Below, one piece after another: positions 7,105 through 12,752 of a stretch of 13,874 nucleotides of DNA (position 1 is its first letter; each line of letters opens with the position of its first letter). The position numbers were made by a program, and so were the translations under genes. The notes under the pieces are model-generated. The model searched no databases. It had not been told where the DNA came from and saw nothing but the letters and a program-made list of their open reading frames with translations. The DNA is from Actinomycetota bacterium (GTDB taxonomy: Bacteria; Actinomycetota; Actinomycetes; S36-B12): NCBI GenBank assembly GCA_016870425.1, contig VGBQ01000049.1, forward strand, positions 1 to 13,874, in the 5' to 3' direction.

Positions 7105-7881
7105 TCAGGCTTCGGACATCACCGTGGTCGGGTCGTAGCCGTAGTGGGCTGTACGGGCGTCGCGCCGGGCCTGCGCCTGCGCCTCCTGCTCGGCCGCACA
7201 TGTGGGATCGAGTTCAGGGACTTCCACGTCATCGATCGGGTCATTCTCGAAGATCCACTTCTCGAGCTCCGGTCCCGACTCGTAGGAGGTGATGAGGCAG
7301 TAGCGCGGCTCGTCACCGGTATGCCACACCGAGTGCCACATCCGCTCCGAGTCGACGATGACGCGCGCCCCTGCCGGGAGCGCGATGCGCGTCTCCGTCG
7401 AGGGATCCTTCACGTCCTCGCGCAGCACCATGTAGGACTCGCCGTCGTCCGTGAGGTTGCGGAAGGATCTGACGACCCACCCACCCTCGTCATTGAGGCG
7501 GTTGTTGTCGTCGAGGTGGCTGTTGTAGAGAGCATCCGCGTAGGAGTTGGGCTGCAACTCGATGATGCGCACGCGGCCAACGTTGGCACCGGGCACTTTC
7601 GCCGCAGCGGCAATCGTCGGTGCGACATCGACCTGCGAGTCGATCCAGATGCCGTCCTTATCGGGCTTAGGCGGATCGAAGTGCCAGAACGCATTGCATT
7701 CGATGTCGCCGTAGGCAGAGGCCAACGGCGCAAAGCGCGTGTCTCCCGAGGACTTCCAATCGACGTACTCGAGGCTCCTCCACTCCTCGGGCTCGATCAC
7801 GACGTTGTCGCGCGAGAGCACGACAAAGCCCTTCTTCTCGAGAATGGGCATCCGATAGTGGGACATACGCCGATGGGACAT
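7105..7881 (-). CDS. Putative 2-oxoglutarate/Fe(II)-dependent oxygenase, paralog B
   Basis: This is the sister of the gene at 6189-6950, and the family is likewise not named with certainty. Its 258 residues show H122-x-D124 (NSHLDDNNRLN), distal H183 and R193 ten residues on (MWHSVWHTGDEPRYCLITS). The rest of the core is conserved too: residues 40-59 are identical to paralog A, and ECNAFWHFDPPKPDKDG and DPSTETRIALPAGA follow. The C-terminal linker (about 215-253) is unlike that of A, yet both end in VMSEA. The start at 7881 has GAGAGGAG six bases upstream. A second ATG at 7866 would give an N-terminus (MSHYRMP) matching A's MNYVKLP in length but has no ribosome-binding site; MSHRRMSHYR looks like a tiny codon duplication. 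A 55-base gap with a hairpin separates it from the methyltransferase gene, and 154 bases from paralog A. Confidence 0.75.
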   Translation of the reverse strand: MSHRRMSHYRMPILEKKGFVVLSRDNVVIEPEEWRSLEYVDWKSSGDTRFAPLASAYGDIECNAFWHFDPPKPDKDGIWIDSQVDVAPTIAAAAKVPGANVGRVRIIELQPNSYADALYNSHLDDNNRLNDEGGWVVRSFRNLTDDGESYMVLREDVKDPSTETRIALPAGARVIVDSERMWHSVWHTGDEPRYCLITSYESGPELEKWIFENDPIDDVEVPELDPTCAAEQEAQAQARRDARTAHYGYDPTTVMSEA

Positions 7882-7897
7882 GGAGGTCTCCTCTCGT

Positions 7898-7922
7898 CAC
7901 GCGACATCCCCAGTGTCGCGTG
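7898..7922 (-). terminator. 9-bp hairpin between methyltransferase and oxygenase B
   Basis: CACGCGACA (7898-7906) and TGTCGCGTG (7914-7922) form a perfect 9-bp inverted repeat with a 7-base loop. It fills most of the 55-base gap between the rRNA methyltransferase stop and the start of oxygenase B. No U-tract follows. It could end or weaken transcription of the infC operon, or shape the leader of the oxygenase gene, since the GAGAGGAG ribosome-binding site starts two bases after it. Confidence 0.45.
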
Positions 7923-7936
7923 CGCGAGGTCCCGGG

Positions 7937-8830
7937 CTAGAGCCTGGAAAGGCCCGAGGAGCCGGGACTTTGGTCCCTTCCCGCGGCCCGCGCCTGGTCC
8001 GTCGCGTAGAGGCAGATCGCGGCAGCGGCGGCGAGGTTGAGACTCTCCGCCTCGCCGGACATGGGGATACGCAGGACCCCGGTCGCCTCCTTCTGCCATA
8101 CGGCGTCGACCCCCTGGGCCTCGCTGCCGAACACCCACGCGATCGGTCCGCGCAAGAGGTCCTGGCGGTCACCAAGGCCATCTCGGGCATGGGCATCGGC
8201 CAGGACGATCCCGATGCCTGCGGCACGGCAGGCCGCGACGATCTCGCCTGGCTGGGCTCCCGTGGCGATGGGTAGATGGAAGAGCGAGCCTGCCGTCGAG
8301 CGCACGCACTTGCCGTTGTGCGGATCCACCGACCCGGACGTGAGAATGACTGCTCCGGCACCCATGGCATCGGCGGAGCGGATGATCGTGCCGGCATTGC
8401 CGGGATCACCGACTCGATCGAGCACGACGAGCAGAGGGATCCGCGCGCCGTCGCAGCCCGACAGGGGCGGCTTGGCCGGCCCGCCGGGCCCGATCGCTGC
8501 TGCCACGACCTCGGCAAGGTCACGGCCCACGAGTGGGCATACGCCGATGAGCCCCTGGGGCTGCCGGGTCTCCGACATCGCGGCGATGACGTCGTCCGTG
8601 GCCGTGACGACGCGGGCCCCTCGCTCCCGAGCGACGTCGACGATGTCCCCGTGGCGCGCGAGGGCGGCCTCGGAGACGAAGAGTTCCTCGATGCCTGCGT
8701 TCAAAGCCTCGCGCACGGCTTGGGGCCCTTCCACGACGAAGGCACCGCGCTCGGCGCGGTGCCTTCGGTCGTGCAGATGCCTGATCTCGGTGACGCGCGC
8801 GGAGCGCGTCGACGTCACGTCAGGGGGCAT
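7937..8830 (-). CDS. TrmH/SpoU-family RNA 2'-O-methyltransferase
   Basis: This is a SAM-dependent 2'-O-methyltransferase of the trefoil-knot SPOUT superfamily, most likely acting on 23S rRNA (TsnR/RlmB-like). The 297-residue protein has an N-terminal substrate-binding domain (about 15-95, with FVVEGPQAVREAL). A catalytic domain carries motif 1 (VGDPGNAGTIIRSADAMGA, 140-158, with N145 and catalytic R151), motif 2 (WVFGSEAQG, 232-240) and motif 3 (IPMSGEAESLNLAAAAAI, 255-272). About 25 extra residues follow motif 3. It starts seven bases after the rplT stop. No good ribosome-binding site precedes the ATG, so translation probably depends on rplT. A TrmH-type gene in this position after rplT is typical of actinobacteria. 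The exact nucleotide modified cannot be inferred. Confidence 0.92.
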   Translation of the reverse strand: MPPDVTSTRSARVTEIRHLHDRRHRAERGAFVVEGPQAVREALNAGIEELFVSEAALARHGDIVDVARERGARVVTATDDVIAAMSETRQPQGLIGVCPLVGRDLAEVVAAAIGPGGPAKPPLSGCDGARIPLLVVLDRVGDPGNAGTIIRSADAMGAGAVILTSGSVDPHNGKCVRSTAGSLFHLPIATGAQPGEIVAACRAAGIGIVLADAHARDGLGDRQDLLRGPIAWVFGSEAQGVDAVWQKEATGVLRIPMSGEAESLNLAAAAAICLYATDQARAAGRDQSPGSSGLSRL

Positions 8831-8837
8831 TGAGCGA

Positions 8838-9206
8838 TCAAGCCGCCGATGCCGGGAGAGATGCTCGTGCGAGCTCCACCAGGGCGTCGAAGGCCTGGGG
8901 ATCGCTCACGGCGATCTCCGCGAGCATGCGCCTATCGACCTGCACATCAGCGGCCTTGAGGCCCTGAATGAAGCGGTTGTAGGTCATCCCCCTGGCGCGG
9001 ACAGCAGCATTGATGCGCTGGATCCACAGACGCCGGAAGTCTCCCTTGCGGTCCTTGCGGTCGTTGTAGGCGTAGACAAGGGAGTGAGTGACCTGCTCCT
9101 TGGCTTTGCGGTAGAGCCGCGAGCGCTGGCCACGGTAGCCACTCGCCTGCTCCAGGACCTCACGGCGCTTCTTGTGGGCGTTGACCGCCCTCTTCACGCG
9201 TGCCAT
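8838..9206 (-). CDS. rplT: 50S ribosomal protein L20
   Basis: This is an assembly-initiating protein of the large ribosomal subunit that binds 23S rRNA. It has 122 residues, the usual length. The N-terminal MARVKRAVNAHKKRREVLEQA and the RLWIQRINAAVRARGMTYN segment are characteristic of L20. The ATG is preceded by AAGGAG at good spacing. It follows rpmI after 27 bases and precedes the methyltransferase gene by seven bases, within the infC-rpmI-rplT operon. Confidence 0.98.
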   Translation of the reverse strand: MARVKRAVNAHKKRREVLEQASGYRGQRSRLYRKAKEQVTHSLVYAYNDRKDRKGDFRRLWIQRINAAVRARGMTYNRFIQGLKAADVQVDRRMLAEIAVSDPQAFDALVELARASLPASAA

Positions 9207-9233
9207 GTCGGATCTCCTTCGAAGGTGTGCGGG

Positions 9234-9428
9234 TCACTTGGCCAGAAGGCGCTTGACCTTCTTGACATCGGCGGGCTTGACGGTCTCATCGGCCATGAGT
9301 CGGCGGGTACGACGGCTGGACTTGCCCTCCATGAGGTGGCGGCGGTTGGCCTGCTCGTGCGTGATCTTGCCCGAGCCGGTGACCTTGAATCTCTTCTTGG
9401 CACCGCTGTGGGTCTTCTGCTTGGGCAT
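9234..9428 (-). CDS. rpmI: 50S ribosomal protein L35
   Basis: This is a small, very basic protein of the large ribosomal subunit. It has 64 residues, the family size. It begins MPKQKTHSGAKKRFKVTGSG and has the typical HLMEGKSSRRTRRL segment. GAGAGG lies six bases before the ATG. It sits between infC (49-base gap) and rplT (27-base gap) in the conserved order infC-rpmI-rplT. Confidence 0.98.
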   Translation of the reverse strand: MPKQKTHSGAKKRFKVTGSGKITHEQANRRHLMEGKSSRRTRRLMADETVKPADVKKVKRLLAK

Positions 9429-9477
9429 TGCTGTCCTCTCGGTTGGGGTGGTCTCCCGCAGGGCGGGTCGTACTCTC

Positions 9478-10062
9478 CTAGGCCTCGGCGACGGCCGCTT
9501 CGACCTCGGAACCCTCGGCGCGCGGGTCGGAAACCCGTGCCTGGGCTGACTTGGTGCGGTGCGGCGCGAGAACCATGATCATGTTGCGGCCATCCTGCTT
9601 GGGGGTGGCCTCCACGAATCCGAGATCCTGCACATCCTCCGCGAGCTTGGCGAGTAGGCGTAGCCCCAGCTCGGGGCGGGACTGCTCTCGACCGCGGAAC
9701 ATGATCGTGATCTTGACCTTGTCGCCCGCCTTGAGGAACCTCACGACGTGACCCTTCTTGGTGTCGTAGTCGTGCTGGTCGATCTTGGGGCGGAGCTTCA
9801 TCTCCTTGATGACGGTGTGCGCCTGGTTCTTGCGTGCTTCGCGCAACTTGACCGCGGCTTCGTACTTGAACTTGCCGTAGTCCATGAGCTTGCACACGGG
9901 CGGCTTCGCCATCGGTGCGACCTCGACGAGATCGAGATCTGAGTCCTGGGCCAGTCGGAGGGCATCTTCGATGCGCACGATGCCGACCTGCTCGCCCTGG
10001 GGACCGACGAGTCGCACCTCGGGGACGCGGATCCGGTCGTTGATCCTTGGTTCGACGCTGAT
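9478..10062 (-). CDS. infC: Translation initiation factor IF-3, ATC start codon
   Basis: IF-3 binds the 30S subunit, keeps subunits apart and checks the start codon and initiator tRNA. The reading frame gives ISVEPRINDRIRVPEVRLVG at the N-terminus, matching the conserved IF-3 start, then CKLMDYGKFKYE, IKEMKLRPKID, VRFLKAGDKVKITIMFRGRE and KQDGRNMIMVLAPH. It has 194 residues from the ATC. An in-frame TGA lies 18 bases upstream, and the codons between are CGT, CGA, GGA, GGC and GCC, so the only start that keeps the conserved N-terminus is ATC, with GAGGAGG four bases before it. The GTG at 10017 would remove 15 residues including RINDR. In E. coli infC starts with AUU and IF-3 represses its own message by rejecting that codon; the same control is likely here. 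Hairpins in the leader may add another layer. Confidence 0.96.
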   Translation of the reverse strand: MSVEPRINDRIRVPEVRLVGPQGEQVGIVRIEDALRLAQDSDLDLVEVAPMAKPPVCKLMDYGKFKYEAAVKLREARKNQAHTVIKEMKLRPKIDQHDYDTKKGHVVRFLKAGDKVKITIMFRGREQSRPELGLRLLAKLAEDVQDLGFVEATPKQDGRNMIMVLAPHRTKSAQARVSDPRAEGSEVEAAVAEA

Positions 10063-10069
10063 GGCGCCT

Positions 10070-10135
10070 CCTCGACGTCACTCGCCGATGACCGTCATCG
10101 GCGCTGCTCTCGAGGGGGGCCCTCGACGCGAGGGC
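10070..10135 (-). promoter_or_regulatory. Structured infC leader
   Basis: Several stems lie directly upstream of infC. CGCCGATGA (10083-10091) and TCATCGGCG (10095-10103) form a 9-bp hairpin with a 3-base loop. GCCCTCG (10119-10125) can pair with CGAGGGC (10129-10135; 7 bp) or with CGAGGG (10111-10116; 6 bp). The transcript copy of 10110-10115 (CCUCGA) can also pair with UCGAGG (10075-10070), part of the GAGGAGG ribosome-binding site. So one fold exposes and another hides the site. L20 or IF-3 control of this operon is known in other phyla; this leader does not match a class I can name. Confidence 0.4.
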
Positions 10136-10240
10136 TCGGCACAACAGGCCCATGGCGGGCCGTCATGACCTGACACCCGGGGGCGGCAGGTGGGAACCGA
10201 GTTCCACTTCGCGGGCTGCACGGAGCAGCCGAACGCCATC

Positions 10241-10246
10241 AGGGTA
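10241..10246 (-). promoter_or_regulatory. Possible -10 element for infC operon
   Basis: The minus strand reads TACCCT here, which fits the TAnnnT pattern of actinobacterial -10 boxes. It would give a leader of roughly 170 bases before the infC ATC. No convincing -35 is seen at 17-18 bases spacing. This is the best candidate in the 243-base divergent gap (10063-10305), which otherwise holds only the leader stems and no open frame that looks real. Confidence 0.2.
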
Positions 10247-10305
10247 CCAGCCCGCGAGGCGTGCTCCTCCCGCGGATCTCACGCCACCCCTGGCAGGCTG
10301 TGCGG

Positions 10306-10662
10306 GTGACCGAGTACCCGGACGAGCCCCACGCGGGTGGTAGCCCCGCCCGAGACCTCGCTGAGGTGCCCGCCGTCGAGGTGGTCTCAACGCTCGCAGT
10401 GCACCTGATGACGGCAGCGGCGATCCGCTGTGGGCTCGGTGATGGGCCCGATGCGTTGGAGGAGATTGACCTGGCCGAGGCCCGGATCCTCATCACGGCC
10501 CTCGCGGGTCTCATCAACGCTGCCGCCCCCGACCTCGGCGCGCAGCACGCGGCTCCACTGCGTGATGGCCTCGCCGCGCTGCAGCGTGCCTTCCGCGACG
10601 TCTCGCCCGTGCCCGATCCCCCCGGCGAGGGCCCTGGCGAACGGCTCTCGCTCCGACGGTGA
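10306..10662 (+). CDS. DUF1844 domain protein
   Basis: This is a small conserved actinobacterial protein of unknown function and the only plus-strand gene in the window. The 118 residues include the characteristic ARDLAEVPAVEVVSTLAVHLM and AAAIRCGLGD, then LAEARILITALAGLINAAA and APLRDGLAALQRAF, mostly helical, with a polar proline-rich tail. I chose the GTG at 10306 (VTEYPDEPH...) because upstream residues do not look conserved. The ribosome-binding site is weak (GGCAGG about 9 bases upstream). It is divergent from infC, as is common for this family, and converges on the SseB-like gene with a 14-base gap. No metal-binding or catalytic motif is visible. Confidence 0.85.
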   Translation: MTEYPDEPHAGGSPARDLAEVPAVEVVSTLAVHLMTAAAIRCGLGDGPDALEEIDLAEARILITALAGLINAAAPDLGAQHAAPLRDGLAALQRAFRDVSPVPDPPGEGPGERLSLRR

Positions 10663-10676
10663 TCCCGCGCGGCGAC

Positions 10677-11162
10677 TTAAGTCTCGGGCGTGATCCCGCG
10701 GGCCAGTTCGCGCAGGAGTTCCCCATCGATGGCAAAGCGCACGGGGCCGGCAATGTCGACGAGTACGCCGTCCGCCCCCTCCCCCAGAGCGGCAGCGGCA
10801 ACGTCGCGGGATGTCACCGGCACCGGCCGAGCGACCGGATCCCAGCGGGCGAGCGACTCGAGACCCGTGAAGGCGAGAAGCCCACGCCGCCCATCGGCCT
10901 GGACCAGGGTCACGCTGGCCATGTGACTGGACTTGTCAGCCCCAGTCTCGGCATCTGCTTCGTCCAGCACGGCGACGATCGGCACGAGCAGTCGCACACC
11001 GGAGCGCAGGAGGGCTTCCACGTCAGCCGGGTCCGCATACGCCGACTCCCAGCGAGGATCGGCCCCACCGTCGTCGCCTGCGAACGCTTCCGGCGTCTCG
11101 ATGCTGCGGCCGCCCCCCTGCACGGCGCGCGACAACGGCCCTGTCGCAGGCGTCTCACTCAC
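10677..11162 (-). CDS. SseB-family protein
   Basis: This is a cytoplasmic protein with an SseB N-terminal-type domain; its function in actinobacteria is not established. The 161 residues contain TPEAFAGDDGGADP (23-36), VRLLVPIVAVLDE, the KSSHMASVTLVQADGRRGLLAFTG segment and LARWDPVARPVPVTSRDVAAAA, then VLVDIAGPVRFAI, all typical of this family next to DUF1844 and infC. The start is the GTG at 11162, which overlaps the hisG stop in GTGA, so translation should be coupled to hisG. The open frame runs further upstream to 11333 but only inside hisG. The TAA lies within the palindrome GACTTAAGTC (10674-10683). Confidence 0.85.
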   Translation of the reverse strand: MSETPATGPLSRAVQGGGRSIETPEAFAGDDGGADPRWESAYADPADVEALLRSGVRLLVPIVAVLDEADAETGADKSSHMASVTLVQADGRRGLLAFTGLESLARWDPVARPVPVTSRDVAAAALGEGADGVLVDIAGPVRFAIDGELLRELARGITPET

Positions 11163-12004
11163 AGTCGGCTGGCGTGGATGGCCGTGACGAGAATGCCCCT
11201 CGCCCCGAGGTCGTAGAGGTCGTCCATGACCTGGTGCACCTCGCGGCGCGGAACCATCGCCCGCACCGCGACCCATGCCGGGTCGTGCAGCGACGAGATA
11301 GTGGGCGACTCGAAGCCGGGGGTGATGGTGCACGCGGCATCGACCTGATCCGCGCGGATGTCATAGTCGACCAGCACGTAGGAGCGCGCGACCATGACGC
11401 CGTGCAGCCGGCGCACGAATGTGTCGACGGCGGGATCGGCAGATGCTCCGCGGCGCCGAACAACGAGGGCCTCGCTCACGAGGATCGGATCACCGAGGAT
11501 CTCCAGGCCCGCTTGCCTCAGCGTGGTGCCCGTTGCGACGACATCCGCGACGGCATCCGCGACGCCGAGTCGGACGGCGTTCTCCACCGCGCCATCGAGG
11601 CGCACGATGCGCGCTTGGATGCCGGTCCGCGACAGGTAGGCCGCGAGCACGCCCGGGTAGGAAGTGGCGATACGACGCCCAGCCAGGTCGTCCACGCGCG
11701 CAGCCACGCCCGCCGGGGCAGCGAGCCGGAAGGTGGAGCCGCCGAATCCGAGAGTCGTCAGCTCCTCGGCGTCCGCACCGGAGTCCAGGAGCATGTCGCG
11801 ACCGGTGATGCCTACGTCGAGGGTGCCCTCTCCGACGTAGACCGCGATGTCCTTGGGACGGAGGAAGAAGAACTCGACGTCGTTGTCCGGGTCCTGAACG
11901 ACGAGCTCGCGTGCGGCGGATGAATGGAGATAGCCGGCCTCGCGCAGCATCTCGCGGGCTGGTTCGGCAAGCTGCCCCTTGTTGGGCAGGGCGACGCGCA
12001 GCAT
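11159..12004 (-). CDS. hisG: ATP phosphoribosyltransferase, long form
   Basis: This enzyme catalyses the first committed step of histidine synthesis, joining ATP and PRPP to form phosphoribosyl-ATP, in the cytoplasm. The 281 residues start MLRVALPNKGQLAEPAREML and contain VGEGTLDVGITGRDML (57-72), the PRPP-binding DVVATGTTLRQAGL (154-167) and a C-terminal ACT-like regulatory domain (about 208-281, with SPTISSLHDPAWVAV and ILVTAIHA). This is the homohexameric long form, normally inhibited by histidine, and it does not need HisZ. The ATG at 12004 is one base after the hisE stop. An open frame extends to 12049, but that stretch lies within hisE and is not conserved. There is no strong ribosome-binding site, which fits coupling to hisE. 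Confidence 0.97.
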   Translation of the reverse strand: MLRVALPNKGQLAEPAREMLREAGYLHSSAARELVVQDPDNDVEFFFLRPKDIAVYVGEGTLDVGITGRDMLLDSGADAEELTTLGFGGSTFRLAAPAGVAARVDDLAGRRIATSYPGVLAAYLSRTGIQARIVRLDGAVENAVRLGVADAVADVVATGTTLRQAGLEILGDPILVSEALVVRRRGASADPAVDTFVRRLHGVMVARSYVLVDYDIRADQVDAACTITPGFESPTISSLHDPAWVAVRAMVPRREVHQVMDDLYDLGARGILVTAIHASRL

Positions 12005-12005
12005 G

Positions 12006-12266
12006 TCAGAGCCGCTCGTAGACGTCGTGCAGGGAAACGCCGGACGCAATCATGAGCACCTGCGCGTGGTAGAGAAGTTGAGCGATCTCCTCAGCGGCAC
12101 GCTCCCGGCCTTCGTGCTCGGCAGCCATCCAGGCCTCCGCGGCCTCCTCGACGACCTTCTTGCCGATCGAGTGCACGCCTTCGTCCAGGAGACGCCGCGT
12201 GTTGCCTGCGCCATCGAACGCCGCCTTCTCCTGGAGCTCGGCGTACAACTCGTCGAAGGTCTTCAT
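12006..12266 (-). CDS. hisE: Phosphoribosyl-ATP diphosphatase
   Basis: This enzyme hydrolyses phosphoribosyl-ATP to phosphoribosyl-AMP and pyrophosphate, the second step of histidine synthesis. The 86 residues are the normal size of stand-alone HisE. It has MKTFDELYAELQEKA, GKKVVEEAAEAWMAA with the acidic EExxE metal-binding motif, and AEEIAQLLYHAQVLM, the all-alpha MazG-like fold. It starts nine bases after the ribH stop and ends one base before hisG, so the order hisE-hisG follows the pathway. Confidence 0.95.
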   Translation of the reverse strand: MKTFDELYAELQEKAAFDGAGNTRRLLDEGVHSIGKKVVEEAAEAWMAAEHEGRERAAEEIAQLLYHAQVLMIASGVSLHDVYERL

Positions 12267-12275
12267 GCGCCCAGC

Positions 12276-12752
12276 CTACGGCGTGCGCACGCGACGCAGC
12301 AGCAACGCCGTCACGATCGCGGCCTCAGCGGCCTCGCGTCCCTTGTCCTCGCGGGAGCCCGGCAGTCCTGCGCGGTCGAGCGCCTGCTCCTCGTCGTCAC
12401 AGGTGAGGAGCCCGAACCCGACCGGCACACCCGTGTCGAGGGCGACCCGGGTGAGGCCCGATGTCGCTGCTTCGCAGACGTAGTCGAAGTGCGGCGTACC
12501 TCCCCGGATCACGACGCCGAGCGCGACAACCGCTTCGGCTCCCGAGCGGGCGCACGCGGCAGCGACCACAGGGAGTTCGAAGGCCCCGGGCACACGTCGC
12601 GTCGTCCAGGCGCAGCCCGCCTCCTGGAGGGCGGCTTCTGCACCCGCGAGGAGTCCGGACATGACCTGCTCGTGCCATGAGGCGGCGACGATCTCGACCC
12701 GCATGTCCTGAGCGCCGGCGGTGCTCATCCGCGCTGCTCCCGCCCCGCTCAT
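12276..12752 (-). CDS. ribH: 6,7-dimethyl-8-ribityllumazine synthase
   Basis: This enzyme condenses 5-amino-6-ribitylaminouracil with 3,4-dihydroxy-2-butanone 4-phosphate, the penultimate step of riboflavin synthesis; family members form pentamers or 60-mers. The 158 residues contain RVPGAFELPV (53-62), ALGVVIRGGTPHFDYVCEAA (77-96) with the catalytic-type H88, and VPVGFGLLTCDDEEQALDRA (109-128). The ATG overlaps the ribBA stop (ATGA) and has GGGAGG five bases upstream. About 16 residues precede the conserved core (DMRVEIVAASWH), and an ATG at 12728 is an alternative start. It depends on a butanone-phosphate supply that the neighbouring RibBA may not provide (see findings). Confidence 0.96.
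   Translation of the reverse strand: MSGAGAARMSTAGAQDMRVEIVAASWHEQVMSGLLAGAEAALQEAGCAWTTRRVPGAFELPVVAAACARSGAEAVVALGVVIRGGTPHFDYVCEAATSGLTRVALDTGVPVGFGLLTCDDEEQALDRAGLPGSREDKGREAAEAAIVTALLLRRVRTP

Noticed and set aside
7964..7977. GGGAC/GTCCC inverted repeat near the end of the methyltransferase gene
   Set aside because: It is only a 5-bp stem inside the coding region with no U-tract; too weak to call a terminator.
8037..9578. 513-codon open frame on the plus strand across the methyltransferase, rplT and rpmI genes
   Set aside because: It is antisense to three clearly conserved genes, its translation is low in complexity and rich in Arg, Ser and Pro, and no domain is recognisable. Such frames are expected in very GC-rich DNA.
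10659..10700. 11-base direct repeat GTGATCCCGCG at 10659 and 10690
   Set aside because: Only two copies, one overlapping the end of each convergent gene. Probably chance in GC-rich sequence, with no sign of an attachment site or mobile element.
12005..12049. Longer hisG frame beginning at 12049
   Set aside because: The added residues lie wholly within hisE and do not resemble HisG; the conserved MLRVALPNKGQ start at 12004 follows the hisE stop by one base.
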